In this document: positions 36,741 through 49,161 of the stretch, one piece after another
How positions within the stretch are numbered: the stretch's first letter is position 1
How the letters are laid out: each line of letters opens with the position of its first letter
Source of the DNA: Epiperipatus broadwayi
Taxonomy: Eukaryota > Onychophora > Udeonychophora > Euonychophora > Peripatidae
Direction: 5' to 3'
Assembly (NCBI GenBank): GCA_028023455.1
Contig: JAQFVV010000111.1
Location: forward strand, 3,703,443-3,767,442
Length of the DNA: 64,000 nucleotides
Position numbers and translations under genes: made by a program
The notes under the pieces: generated by a model
Seen by the model: only the letters and a program-made list of their open reading frames with translations
Told to the model about the DNA's origin: nothing
The model's database searches: none

Positions 36741-37756
36741 GTATTTTTTTCAACAGCACTACTTTGTAAATAAAAGTAAAGTCTGAATTTAATGTCACTA
36801 GCAAGAGGTAGCCTACTGCTTGTACACTGAAAAGTTATTCTATAAATTGAAATACATATTTATTTAAACAAGTAGTGTGAAATTAAATCATCAATGAGCT
36901 TAAATGTTTAATTTTATATAATCTTTAGCATGTTTTTTATGAGTTGACTCATGGCTGCTTGAAGTCACTCTAATTCTATCATTTTTAATGCTACAGTAAA
37001 GATTTTACCATCATTTGAAAGATTATAAAAAGTTCTGTAAGATGCTGCCCTCTCTTGAATTATTTTACAAGTAAAAAATCAATAAAACTGACATTAAATG
37101 TCTAACAAAAAAGGAAGCTTGACGTTGATTGGCTCTTAGCCATCAAGGACATTCTGATTGGCTGTCAAGGACAAAGAAAACTGCCTAATCAAAGAAAAAT
37201 GCTACGATTTTCATTTCAAAAATGATAAACAAATGTTTTAGACCATTTTAAAAGTATTTTTTGACAAATTATAAATTATTTTGATAAAATATGCTAAAAA
37301 TAAAATTATTTTAGAAAAATATTTAAGATTTTAATAAAAATATTTAAGATTTTAGAAAAAAAAAATATTTATTTTTCCGTAATGTAAAACTGAGAAAGAA
37401 ATTATTTACGTCAGCAATTCTTTTTAATTCATTACTAACTTTCGCTTTTAAATTTTCAGCTATCGAATATTTCTAAAATAAATAAATAGAAATTTATTTT
37501 TGAAAAAACTTTTGTTAATTTTCATAACCTGACAAATTATTAATATACTTTTTATAAACGAATCTAAAGTGAATATAATATTAAAAGATGAATATATTTT
37601 GACAGTTGAGTTTTTGGGTCTTGACCAATTAAAAGTTTACACTTTTACCTCACTTGGCCAATAAAGTAACAGCTACTACAAAGGATAATCAAAGAAAAAC
37701 TAATACAATGGTCATTTTAAATTTTGAAAACTCCTAAACACACACACACACATAAG
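36741..37756. other. Unassigned sequence with a CCAAT-type cluster
   Basis: No gene was found. TGATTGGCTCTTAGCCATCA and TGATTGGCTGTCAAGGACA (37127-37165) form an imperfect 27-bp tandem repeat bearing two inverted CCAAT boxes. TTGACCAATTAAAAG at about 37620 resembles the CCAAT block of the giant inverted repeats. A short (CA)n is at 37738-37751. A regulatory role is speculative. Confidence 0.4.
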
Positions 37757-37960
37757 AAATAGTATTGTATTGCTAGCTGAAAATTTTAAAATAAAGTATC
37801 TATTACAGTTCACTACTATATTTATTTCAGCAGTGCTTCTTTGTAAAATTATTGGTTACAAGGTAGCTCTGCTGAAAAAAATGTTGTAGTGGGATGTGAT
37901 ACATATTTTATATTTAAATATTTAGCTAGCAATACATACCCTGTTTTTATATATGTGTTT
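37757..37960. repeat. Fold-back copy of the PLE flanking repeat
   Basis: The left arm (about 37767-37838) pairs with the right arm (about 37870-37950). Shared words include TATTGCTAGCTGAAAATTTT against AAATATTTAGCTAGCAATA, and TTTCAGCAGTG against CTCTGCTGAAA. The right half is also directly repeated at 38938-39040. Confidence 0.65.
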
Positions 37961-38220
37961 AGGAGATTTCAACATTTAATGTGACCATTATATTAGTTTT
38001 TTTTCCAAACATAAAATTAAACATGTTTGTTTATGATTAATTTAAGATTATTGCTGACTTAATTTCACGATCCTTGCTTATATATATAAAAATACAGTAC
38101 AATTTATATAAATTATATTCTTTTAGAAGTACTTTTGACTATACACTTTGTAGTCTTTATCAACTATATAACATTGAATAATCAAAATGAGACAATCCTT
38201 AACAATACCCATAGTTCAAT

Positions 38221-38442
38221 TCAGATTTCCCACAATTCTGTTATCTTAACATTTGATGACTGGCGATTCATTAACCTTTGACGATTTCTTGAAATCAACA
38301 TAGCCTCTTTTATTTTACGTTTATTATGACAACGTTCAATTTGAATAGTTTTCATATTTTTATAATCAAATTTAAATCCATATTGACAAGATTTATTATG
38401 ATCAAATATAACAGATGATGAAGGTTTATTTACATCTGTTCC
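38221..38442 (-). pseudogene. GIY-YIG domain C-terminus, palindrome left arm
   Basis: The frame encodes about 70 residues, SSSVIFDHNKSCQYGFKF through KRKIKEAMLIS to ITELWEI and a stop. The conserved His and the KRKIKEA helix resemble the C-terminal half of the GIY-YIG endonuclease domain of Penelope-like polyproteins. The N-terminal GIY and YIG motifs and the reverse transcriptase are missing, so it is only a terminal fragment. The Met in the preceding stretch comes from the palindrome loop, not from a real start. Confidence 0.6.
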
Positions 38443-38459
38443 ATATTGATTCTCTTTTA

Positions 38460-38669
38460 AATAAACCTTCATCATCTGTTATATTTGATCATAATAAATC
38501 TTGTCAATATAGATTTAAATTTGATTATAAAAATATGAAAATTATTCAAATTGAACGTTGTCATAATAAACGTAAAATAAAAGAGGCTATGTTGATTTCA
38601 AGAAATCATCAAAGGTTAATGAATTGCCAGTCATCAAATGTTAAGATAACAGAATTGTGGGAAATCTGA
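38460..38669 (+). pseudogene. GIY-YIG domain C-terminus, palindrome right arm
   Basis: It mirrors the left-arm fragment with only a few replacements (Gly to Arg after SCQY, Arg to His in SRNHQR, Arg to Cys in MNCQS). The reading frame is intact to the stop at 38669, but no start or upstream domain is attached. Confidence 0.6.
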
Positions 38670-39524
38670 ATTGAACTATGGGTATTGTTAAGGGTTGTCT
38701 CGTTTTGATTATTCAATGTTATATAGTTGATAAAGACTACAAAGTGTATAGTCGAAAGTACTTCTAAAAGAATATAATTTATATAAATTGTACTGTATTT
38801 TGATATATATATATATATATATTGATTTGTATATTACATATATTGTGAAACGAATACAGATATCAAACTTTATTATATATATATAACAACTTTGTCACAT
38901 ACAAGCAAGTGATTACTTTTTGTTTGTGTCATGAAGGTAGTGATGCTAAAAGAAAGGTAGGGGTGGGATGTGATAGATATTTTATATTTGAATTTTCAGC
39001 TAGTGATATGTACTGATTCTATTTCTTATATATAAATAAGTTGAATGGTTATAATATACTTATGGAATTGGATCATTGATCAAAATTGATGATGTTTGTA
39101 AAATACTATAACATATTTACTCAAATTTAATTGTTATATATTCTCATCATTCACTTAATGTAATGAAAACAAAATAGAGTAAATACTAGAAAAAAAGTAG
39201 ATTATTTGCAATAGATATATGGGTGGGTATATGAGTTACCGAGAGAGAGTTTAATATTTTAAAGATTTTGATTTATGATTCTTACAGTCTAACCTAAATA
39301 TGCATGAACCATAACATAAATAATATGTAAATAATGTAGGCAATTATTTACAAATATCCAAATATTAATTACCTCATCAGTGTCATCTGATAATTTACTG
39401 ATTGAATCTATAAATCTCAAAATACTTATTTGCTTATACATCATTAATATCTAAAACTAGTTTTATCAGAAAGTACTAAATCTCTGATCCATGTAATGAG
39501 GTATTTCAACTTTATTTTTCTGAA

Positions 39525-39790
39525 GGTTTGTGATGATGGAGTTTTAGTTGTATTTATATATTGGACTATTTCTACCATCTAATATAAGTATTGAATGTCT
39601 TTACAAAAATTTAACTTTATTTAAATATTCCAATACGTTCAACTGTTAGTAATATCCCATAGGTTAGTATATGCATTATGTTTTGAGAGGTATTATTTTC
39701 TTCCTTCTCAAAGTATTGTTAGTCTGACCACTGACAGTGCTAGCATGGAAATTGAACCATGAGCCACCCTGCTAAAACAACAGTCAGTAG
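39525..39790. mobile_element. Fold-back element with tRNA-like core, copy 1 (truncated)
   Basis: The left terminal segment (TTTTAGTTGTATTTATATAT ... GTATTGAATGT ... CAACTGTTAG, about 39540-39650) matches the reverse complement of the right end of copy 2. Past it, read on the minus strand, lies GGTTCAATTTCC (about 39748-39759), a near-consensus RNA polymerase III B box. The right terminal segment is absent. Confidence 0.6.
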
Positions 39791-39974
39791 AAATTTCATA
39801 TACTTATCTATGAAATTTCTTTTGATTTCTTCACGTTTTCCTAAGAGTGAAGTTGATTAGTGGTTTGCATACATTATGTATAGTCATACTCCATTGACTT
39901 CACCATTGTCATGTGAACAGCTTTAAATTTTCTTCTTTGTACCTTTTCTTCTCTATTCAATATTTTGTATTTTC

Positions 39975-40340
39975 TCAATTGCACATATGTTCATTGGTAC
40001 AGATATAGTTTGCTATCTTAAAAAAATCTATTTTTTCTCTTCTAATCATCAGTTTGTGTTCTTGCAAGTGCTTTTCAATGGTATAACTCATCTCACCAAT
40101 ATACTTTTCTCCACATTCATATGTTATTTCGTAGATGCAATTTTTCTTTTTCAGCATTTGAAGTTTAGACTTTGTAAATGTTAAAATTTCTCATAGTGTT
40201 GTATGGCTCTGGAAAGCTGTTCTGATATATTGATTGCAGATTTGCTCTGTTTACTATTTTTAGTATGTATAGGTTAACTACAGTACCAATAATTTTTTTA
40301 TGGTTTCTTTTGTCTATTTCAGGTTTTTTTAATAATAGTT
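39975..40340 (-). pseudogene. Penelope-like GIY-YIG domain, N-terminal half
   Basis: The frame at 40157-39975 reads CIYEITYECGEKYIGEMSYTIEKHLQEHK. Its IYEI and KYIGE with Cys spacing, then a basic helix ending EHK, are the core signature of the PLE GIY-YIG nuclease. Upstream sequence to about 40340 looks like the linker between reverse transcriptase and GIY-YIG, but is broken by stops (for example between FTKSKLQ-like residues). The C-terminal half does not follow. It is a separate, older copy from the one in the palindrome. Confidence 0.65.
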
Positions 40341-40344
40341 AATG

Positions 40345-41855
40345 GATAACTATTTTTCATAAGAATTTGTTTTATATAGATCTTTTCTTTTTCCAAATTA
40401 CTGGCTTCTGAACAAACTCCTTTTGCATTGTTTTATAGTGATAGTATAGCTGAATGTTTTATGTTTCTGGTGTGATTGTATGTATAATCTAAGTATTTTC
40501 ATGAATATGGGTTTTCTGTAAAATGTGAAACAAATATATTGCTTCATATATATTGATGTCCCTCTGTTTATAAATGGTTCAAGTTAAATTAAAAGCTGAC
40601 ACTGTTTTAGTGAGTGAAATTTTTAAAAAAAGATAAATAATTGACGATGATTTAGAACCAGTTTTCCACTCACGTTATAAAAAAAAATGTGTGAATTCAA
40701 ATTACACATTGACTTAACAAATCTTTGACATTAAAATTTTTCAGTTTCAAATTAAAATGTTACCTATATAATATATTTTTGTTGGAGCTATATGTTTTCC
40801 AAATTAAAGCACAGAAACATTGTAAATAGTTCACCGAGAATGATAGTCATTTTCTTGCCTTACGCAAAAAAAGTTAGCACATTTTTGAAAACATTTTGTT
40901 TAGCATGAATGACATCAAAGAGGATATTGAAAACACTGTGGGAAGTAGGATATTATACAGAAAGGAATCAGTCAGTTCAAGACAGTTGGTTGATTGTGGT
41001 AATTGCTTTGTAGTAATCACAGTTCAGTATTCAGTCATTTTACAATGAGTAGTCTAGATAATTGAATCAACTAAGTTTGGAGCCATTGAGGCTATTAATT
41101 AAAGAAGTGCTGCAGTTAAAGAGAAACCCAAGGTTACCATAGAACTGCAATATGAAGAAGCAACTTATTAAAATGGTAAACAGTAAAATGTCTGGCTAGT
41201 AAGGAATAGCTCTCTCCTTTCCACACCATGGAAGAAGTCATGAAGATGAATAAATATGCCTAAATGACCATAAAAATAATATATGTAAACCATTCAACCC
41301 CAAAGAAAAATCCCTTTTTAATGTGAAGGTTTTATCAGCAGTGAAATGCAATGTAAAAACCATCATGGAGATTTGAAATGGTAAGAAAACTATAGATAGT
41401 TATTGAAACATGTTTAATTAAGATTGAAGTAATTGTGCTATGATGTAAGAATATTAACTATATCCATTTACTTAGTAATGATGAACATCCATTATTACAT
41501 AAAAGAGTTGTTTCGATCTTTTAAATATTTAAAAGTATTTACGAAAATGTGGTAAGAAAAGCATTTTGGAAAGGGTAAAGTGAAACATAGTTATAGATTT
41601 ATTTAAAATAATTAACTCGACAAAATGATAAAATATTTGTATCAAATTTAAAAACAGATGTTGTAATGGGTAAAACCCAAGGTTTATATGAAACGATTAT
41701 GCACTGAGATAAGTTCTTATTGCAAGAATAATATAATTGCTACAAGTGTTATTAGAATGAAGATAAAACTGAAATATGCTGATAGAAATGGTGAAATGTA
41801 GTAATGAATATAATTATTTAATTAGGAAGATCTTTAGTTAGGACAGTGAAAGTAA
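40345..41855. other. Unassigned sequence
   Basis: Slightly less A+T-rich around 40920-41400, but frames on both strands are interrupted within a few tens of codons. No repeat partner or gene was recognised. It could be the eroded body of a transposon. Confidence 0.5.
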
Positions 41856-41874
41856 AACTGTCAGGCTATTCACA

Positions 41875-42250
41875 TTTATATATTGCATTATTTCCATCAT
41901 CTAAATTAAGTGTTGAATGTGTTTAAAAAATGTAATTTTATTTCAATTTTCCAATCACATCCAACTGTTAGTAATAGCACACAGATTAGTATATGCTCAA
42001 CATTTCAAGTACTATTAGTCTCCTCTCTTCACCAAAGTTGCTGGGTTGACCAGTGGCAATACTACTAGCATGGAAATCAAATCTGGATCATTAGATTCTT
42101 GATTATTAAATTTTACTAACAGTTGAATGTAATTGGAAAATTTAAATAAAGTTAATTTTTTCTAAATACATTCAATACTTAATATTATATTATGTAAATA
42201 GTCTAATATATAAATACAACTAAAATACTGCCATCACAAATCTTCAGGAA
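41875..42250. mobile_element. Fold-back element with tRNA-like core, copy 2
   Basis: The left arm (about 41890-41972: CATCATCTAAATTAAGTG ... CCAACTGTTAG) pairs with the right arm (about 42117-42200: CTAACAGTTGAATG ... TTCAATACTTAATATTA). The core, read on the minus strand, has a degenerate B box (GATTTGATTTCC). The structure is the same as in copies 1 and 3. Confidence 0.65.
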
Positions 42251-42379
42251 ATGTCAGGATATTGCATTCAAAGAGAATTCATTACAGTTTACATATATAG
42301 ATGTAAGAAATCAGAGCATATCACACTTTTCAACTTTCTTACTTATTGTAATAAATTCTTCTATTGGTATGCTATGCAT

Positions 42380-42770
<391 letters not shown>

Positions 42771-42832
42771 AAAATGCAAGGTATGAGCAAGTTACGAAAT
42801 TTATAACTTGTTTTGTTTATCATATATATATA

Positions 42833-42895
42833 TATTTCATGTGCCATAGCATCGTCTGGGAAGTGAACCCGCTAACCTGGGACAATTGGATGTTT
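42833..42895 (-). mobile_element. tRNA-derived SINE, copy 3 (truncated)
   Basis: It keeps only the 3' half. On the minus strand it reads CAATTGTCCCAGG, TTAGCGGGTTCACTTCCCAG (B box) and TGCTATGGCACATG. The A-box half is missing. Its lack of the 20-base insert places it with copies 2 and 6. Confidence 0.7.
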
Positions 42896-43039
42896 AGATG
42901 AAAATATACTGCCAGGCCTGACAGCTTTACTTTCATTCACACCCTGAAGCAGTTAACTTTGATTAGTTACTGTCCTAACTAAAGATCTTTCTAATTAAAT
43001 AATGATAAATGGATAACCCCACACATCAAATATTTCCAA

Positions 43040-43445
43040 TATATATAATTGAATACTTTTAACAGAGTAAATTAGATAGTAAATTATTTAATTAAAGGAA
43101 AATTCCATTTTTAAATGAAATCTACAATCATTCTGTTCAATGTGCATTAAATTATTAGACATGTTCTGAGCTGAAAAGAAAGAACAGTAAATGGTCTGAC
43201 TATTCTTAATCAAAAGACAATCACTTTTGATTAATAATTAAGCTTGTAGGTATAAATAGAATACTGGACATTATAAACTATAAGTGTTGATGAACAAAGT
43301 ATCACAACTTTCTTATTTCCCAATGTAAACAAAGACTCCCAGCCATGAGTCATGTATTGTAATTTAATGTTTTTAATGGAGTAAATATGAAATAAATTAT
43401 TTAATAAATTGCAATTCCATTTTTAAATGAAATTAAATCTAAAGC
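43040..43445. repeat. Direct repeat pair, ~90 bp
   Basis: About 43040-43125 and 43355-43435 share GAGTAAATxxGAxAxxAAAT, TTATTTAAT and ATTCCATTTTTAAATGAAAT in order, 310 bases apart. No family is recognised. No gene lies between them. Confidence 0.55.
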
Positions 43446-44144
43446 TATAATATTTCAAAGTATAGTATCCAATAAGATTGGATCTGCAGGTTGAAAGAAA
43501 ACAAAAATCTTTGTTCTAGGTGTGGAAGTAAGAAAAGTGATAATACTTTGCTTTTCAACACTTTATGTACTATATGAAAGTAATTGATGCTGATTAGGAT
43601 TAGTTCAGTCAGGCTCTATTGTTTTTTTCTGCCTGTGGAATGGATCTGGTTGGTTACTGCACTTTGAAATATAATGGCTTCATTTTAAAATGACAGTTTC
43701 CATTTATGTATGTATGTCTGTATATGTATATAGAATTAAATTTTTCATAACAATAGCCAAATAAAGTTAAAAATTTTAATCTTGCCTTTTTTAATATATA
43801 GTCCTATATTCTCCACAAACTAGTTGCATCTGATATATATATATATATAGCCTCAGTGATGCCAACACATGCATTAGAGTTTATTTACTACATAACAGTT
43901 TGACAGATAATTTTTATGTAAAATGTTATTAAAGTAAAGATTTTTTTGATAGTAGATCAATGATAGAAATAAATAATAGTTATTAATTTCTTTAGAAGAT
44001 CACATAGTAGAGATTAGTAAAAGACATTCAGTTATAATGTGGATGTGAATAAAACACCATCACTTCAGGATAATGATTTTTTCAAATTTAATTCAGTTCA
44101 TCTGATCTATTATCTTTCATCCCTATATCATATCAGTAAATTTC

Positions 44145-44335
44145 CTTATTTTATCTACTCATTTCCTATGGGGCCTCTTTCTGGATCACTTATAATCTTT
44201 TGGGATTCCGTTTAAAATTTCAATTATCATCGTATTCTCTAGTAATATGTCCAGCCCAAAACAACTTGTCTCACTTAATAACTCTTTAATGATGTCCATG
44301 TATCTCTTATCTATGCATTTCATTTTTGAAACCTA
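44145..44335 (-). pseudogene. RTE LINE relic, C-terminal coding region
   Basis: The plus strand GGGCCTCTTTCTGGATC, CCGTTTAAAATTTCAATT and TAGTAATATGTCCAGCCCAA aligns with RTE-1 at about 27055-27165. On the minus strand that is the WAGHI..RRNDNRW..ILNW..RPRK segment. It is heavily eroded, with indels. Similarity fades on both sides. Confidence 0.7.
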
Positions 44336-44339
44336 GGAA

Positions 44340-46866
44340 TGATTTAAATAATTTCCTTTGTGCTAAACAAAAGCCGATCTCACCATCCTATTCTTATATA
44401 ATCTGATGTAAACTAGAGATCTGTTTCAGGCGTTTGCCTTCAAACAGGACTTAGAATTTAAAACTGACACTCATTCATTTACTTCCGTTATCAGGCATCC
44501 ATTGTTACTCAATTTTATAGTAGATGACTCTAAATAAAAATGAAGGAATTATCCCTTACAATCATAAATTAAAAGTAAGCTTAGAAGCTCAATTATATTG
44601 TTATTCTTGAATTATACAATACAACTGTATATGATAGGTACATATATTGAAGTTTTTTTCCTGGATAATTAACAGAAGTATGTTACGGTAAGCTGCAATA
44701 GATAAATAAACATGTCTATTCTTGTAAAATCTTACACATTTTCAACCGCAGTTGTATAAAAAAAATGATAACTAAAAACATCTTAATATTTAATTATATT
44801 GGCATATTGATATAATAATTTATTTATAAATATTATCCTTACAAACAATTTTAATCATTAGATACTACTTATAATTGGATAACTTATAATGGTTTTATCA
44901 CACACGCAAAGACTTTCTATGAATAATTTGTTTCCGTTGATAAGTGTAAGAGCTTGCTTACATATTGTTTATATATTCACATATGAGATATATATATATA
45001 TAAGTGCATTATGCAAGTAAAGGGATCTTTATGCTAAAGTTATAATACTATTAAAAAAATTATTATAATACTAATAATAGGGGATCTGATCTGGAAACGA
45101 AGACATAAAATTGTTACAAATAATTATTTTTTTTTATACATACATATATTTTTGATGGTTTAATCATGACGAATTTATATCCTGAAGTTAAATCTTTTAA
45201 AATAATTAGACAACAACTCTTTGTCCACCAACTGATTTTGTACATTACATGTTTAAGTGTCTTTGCTGAGATGTGGGAACACAACATTTTAAGTGTTAAC
45301 TAAATCATTGATTTGAAGCGGTCAATAGTTTGTTATTATTGGACATGAAAAAACAATAATCGTTTGTTTACTCTTGGAACGATTATTCTTCTAACATTAA
45401 AAGCATTTTAGTTGTGAGAGAATTTCAGAACTAAATTTTCAAATGTTAGTACAAATTGTTTTATCAAGAAATGTTTTTATGACCCAACATAGAAAGGTTA
45501 GCTTATCGTGGCATTCGAAGAAAAAATGTTTTTTTTGTTTCATTTTTTCCTCAGATATTTTAACCCAACTGATTTATAAATCAGTGAATAATAATTTTTA
45601 TAAATGCATATATACTTATCTTTCTGTATATGTATATATAGAAAGAGATAAAATCTCGTGATAAAAAACAAATGTACCCATTATGACTGGAGCTCGAATC
45701 CAGGCCAAGAAAAAAGGCTTAAGATTTTTTTTAAGTGGCCCACGGCCAATTCAGTTAAATATATAGCATTGGCTATTATGCCTCTATCCCTCGCTACAGA
45801 GTAAAAGTATATGTTTAATTTATATTATATATGGAAAAAAAGGTATATTTACCAACGGGAATAAATTATTTTGTCAACGAAGTAATCATAATTCACGAGT
45901 AAAAATAGAATAATAATTAATATACTAATAAAATGCAAAAATGTTTTCAAAAACCAAAGGTAATATTCTATCTTGATAACATTCAAACTAACAACAAGGC
46001 ATAATCTATAAATATAAAACTTTACATTTATAGAAGACATTGGATCTCAAATTGACCTTACGTATTATTTATGCTCTCAATAATCAAGTGGTTAGAAGTA
46101 TTGCAAATTGATTTTCAAATTAAACAAAAGGAAACGATTATAAATATAAAAGCTTAAAAGTCAGAATCTATTAATAATGTTAATTTGTAAGATTTAGGAT
46201 TTAAGTTCTGAATTTCATAGTATCTGTTCGACAGCTAACGATACTATTACTTAATTTGAGGAGCTATGCTTGGAACCCAACTTCTGCTATGTCGTTTAAG
46301 TACTGCTTATTTTACTATTTCTTTTAATCATTGAAAATTGTTTGCTCTAATATAGCTATTAAAACAAATCCTATTTGAAAAAGAGATAATAAATTAGTTA
46401 TGTTTGTTGTTAAAATAGTGTTAATTAATAACAATTATTTGTAAAAGAATCTGGAAAGATTCTAATCAAGGTATATTTTTTTATGGCTTTTTCCTATTAC
46501 ATTCATAGCCCTGTGTGATTTAATGCATTAGTAGCAGAGAAATCTCTAAAATTCAAAATCCATAACTCTTTTATCAGTGGGTTAATAATAATTAGTAATA
46601 TGAGAAATCCCCTGGGAACAATTTTTATATTCATGATGTGAATCAAAAAAATATTAAAAAATAAAAAAATATATATTTTCATATACACCTTTACCAGCTA
46701 GGGATGAATCTTTATGTGAAAATTCATCAAAGCGATCATAATCAATTTACATCAACTAATGTAATTTACAATCAATTATTCACTACATAATAGACAAAAT
46801 ATATTCAAATTTTTAAAAAAAACAACGGCAATTTTTTTCAAATGACCTTTTTTGGAAGATTGATGA
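44340..46866. other. Unassigned sequence
   Basis: No gene was recognised. A T-arm-like hairpin CTGGAGCTCGAATCCAG lies at about 45689-45705, but no A box or acceptor stem accompanies it, so it may be a worn SINE fragment. Frames at 45443-45661, 45849-46040 and 46503-46688 are hydrophobic chance frames. Confidence 0.5.
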
Positions 46867-46995
46867 TAATAGTGATTTCTCATATGTCATGGCATCAGCC
46901 GGGACGCAAACCCACAACTGTCTGCAACCGACTACTTTCTTGCAAGACGGATGCGATGACCTCTCGGCTAACAACACTTGACTAATAGTGATTTC
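46867..46995 (-). mobile_element. tRNA-derived SINE, copy 4, with 13-bp target duplication
   Basis: The body is 46880-46982. The target TAATAGTGATTTC is at 46867-46879 and 46983-46995. On the minus strand it starts GTCAAGTGTTGTTAGCCGAG, has the A-box-like TTAGCCGAGAGGTC and the B box GTGGGTTTGCGTCCC, and ends ATGCCATGACATATGA. It belongs to the same subfamily as copies 1 and 5. Confidence 0.9.
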
Positions 46996-47364
46996 ACTAA
47001 AGGAAAATCATTTCCAAGTGAAATCAAGACTTTGTTTTTAAAATATTCAGTATATAGAGTTTCTTCATTATGAAATATTTAATTATTAGGTGGTTTTTAT
47101 TGAATTTAAATATGTTCAATGCATTTTATCTCACTTTAATCTAGTATTCCTGCAAGCGTTTTTATTTGTAATATCCAAAGTAAAGATTTTCATCATTAAT
47201 GATTCTATAAGAGTAAAGAAATACTAGTTTTATTTAACATAATAAATTTATAAAATATACTTTAAACATTTTTTTTACAATATATTCACTTATTCAAATG
47301 GATTATAATTCTTATAAACATTGTTTTGCTTGCTTGCAGCAAAAAGAATTTTAAATGTAATTAT

Positions 47365-47735
47365 AAGGGATATGAACACAGACTTTCAAGCTCTCTTCAG
47401 CTATCTACTCTATCTCATATAACTAATATATAAATGACCATACACATGTGAAAAAAAGATCTCCAACATAATATTTCATGCTGAACCAGCCCTCATTAGT
47501 TGGTCTATATCATTATCTCTTACACATATATATCTAATCAGTGCTCAGTTTATAATAATGTAGCAAATTTTCCAACTTTAAAGAACAGGCTTCAATCTAC
47601 TCTACCCTCCAACTCTTCAGCTATCCATGCTATTAGAAATTTGATGCTGAAATGCCCAAATCCTTTGTTGATGCCAATATTATTGCCATACCCATGTCAC
47701 TCTGACCCTTTCTGTATTCTCATAATTACATTTAA
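47365..47735 (-). repeat. R1 repeat, inverted copy
   Basis: The minus strand aligns with the IR-A central repeat (7780-8200): GGGTATG..., AGCTGAAGAG, CAAAGCCTG-type, TGATGAGGGCTGGTTCAGCA, TTTTTCACATGTG, TAGAGTAGATAGCTGAAGA and GCTTGAAAGTCTG. Here the internal microsatellite is only a short (TA)n. The open frame at 47500-47790 runs across it and is not a gene. Confidence 0.7.
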
Positions 47736-47764
47736 GAATTGTGCTTGTATTTCAAAAATAAATT

Positions 47765-48175
47765 ATTTTGAGGAAGAGGGAAAAAAATAACATTTTGTGC
47801 ATTATGTAATTAATAATTAACTTTATATCATCAAAAATTAGAAAACATAAGTTTCAAATATTATTTATTTGTTTAATTTTAAATCAATCCCATAATTTGT
47901 GTTTGAAATTCCAGAACTGTAATTCTCATAAATGTTATTTTTCTTGTAGCGAAAAGTTTATAAAACATAATTGCAGTCATCTTACTTATAAATTAATTTG
48001 AAAGAAATAAGAGGGAAAAATGATTTCATGAATTCTGCAGTTAATAATCAACTAAACTTTACATGATGAAATATAACTAAACAAAAATTTAAAAAAATAT
48101 ATTTATTTGCTCAATTTTAAATCAGTCAATTCATAAATTGTCTCTAATATTCCAATAAAATGGCAGATGTTGATA
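47765..48175. repeat. Imperfect tandem repeat, ~236-bp unit
   Basis: AAGAGGGAAAAA occurs near 47773 and 48009. The following sequence is repeated in order: TTAATAATTAACTTT/TTAATAATCAACTAAAC, TTATTTGxTTAATTTTAAATCA, CATAAxTTGTxT and AATATTCC/AAATTCC. The second unit is partial. A weaker upstream match is at about 47280-47360. No coding meaning was found. Confidence 0.55.
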
Positions 48176-49000
48176 CTACTGGAAAAAAATGAATTTAATG
48201 ATTTAGTTGATTAAAATTTCAGCAGTCAATTGTACATTATATTTTTTATCATTTTTTAAAAATTACATTGCATTTATATAAATTAAATACAATTCATAAA
48301 GTAATGTTTTTTTTAAAAAAATTGTAGTGCAAAAATAAATTAAAAGTTTTATTGGTTAAATATAATGAAAATAAAAAACCTCAATAATAGAACATAAAGT
48401 AGATCAAAAATAAATTTTAAAATGTACATTGTATTTAATTTTTTGTCTTTATGGTTTATTTTAATTTAACAAATAATGAATTAGAAAATATTCTCTTGCT
48501 ATATAAGAAACAAATTGGCATCCTGGCAATGAAAAATTATAATTTTTAAAAAAATTGTAACTGTGGAAATGGTTTTATATAGTATATTTACCTATAGGTT
48601 AATAATTTTTTAACAATACTTTAAGTAGCACATTTTTTACTTTAAGTTTTATTTTTGAAATAAAGTTTTTCTATATTTTGAATGTAATGTACAACTTTTT
48701 TCCCAAAAGAGGTCATTGTAATTGCTTGCTTTTAATGTGAGTTTTTTGATTTATGATGTACTTTTGATACCAATTATTCTCACTAACCAGGGTAAATGTA
48801 CATTTCAGTACTATAATTTATAACCCATATGCACTATAAACATCCTTATGTATATTTGTCTGGTTTGAGTTGTATTTACAATGTGTGGTTATGCAATATA
48901 AACACTCATATATATGCATCTTATACATATGTCATTATAAGTATACAATGTATGTAATATGAGTTTCATATAAATATAGAATTAAAGAGGTATAACCATG
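48176..49000. other. Unassigned sequence
   Basis: A+T-rich with no repeat partner or gene noticed. Confidence 0.5.
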
Positions 49001-49161
49001 TAAACAACGATAACATTTACCTTTAGTTGTTACTAGGAATCAATTACTACTAATTGACAACCTTTCTGAGGCTAAACAGACTTTGTTCATTAATCAATAA
49101 TAGCTTGTTTGTTATCAATTAGTAGTGATTGATGACTAAAGACCAATGTTATCTCTGTTTA
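49001..49161. repeat. Hairpin MITE-like element, ~55-bp arms
   Basis: TAAACAACGATAACATT ... AATCAATTACTACTAATTGA (49001-49060) pairs with TTATCAATTAGTAGTGATTGA ... AATGTTATCTCTGTTTA (49109-49161). The spacer is about 48 bases. No ORF. Confidence 0.7.

Larger units (their letters stand above)
38080..38805. repeat. Head-to-head palindrome of PLE 3' coding end
   Basis: The arms are 38080-38430 and 38458-38805, about 345 bp each and about 97% identical by eye. The loop is 27 bases (38431-38457). Each arm encodes the same GIY-YIG C-terminal peptide running outward, followed by about 130 bp of shared non-coding 3' sequence ending near AATACAGTACAATTT. Low divergence means the palindrome is recent or kept alike by conversion. 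Confidence 0.85.
37858..39040. mobile_element. Penelope-like element remnant with direct flanking repeats
   Basis: A repeat of about 100 bp (GGGATGTGATAxATATTTTATATTT...CAGCTAGtgATA type) occurs at 37858-37960 and again at 38938-39040, in the same orientation. It brackets the 0.72-kb palindrome of GIY-YIG coding sequence. PLEs are known for such pseudo-LTRs and for inverted partial copies. No reverse transcriptase sequence remains between the repeats. Confidence 0.5.

Noticed and set aside
45684-45710. T-arm-like hairpin CTGGAGCTCGAATCCAG
   Set aside because: No A box, anticodon arm or acceptor stem is nearby; at most a SINE fragment.
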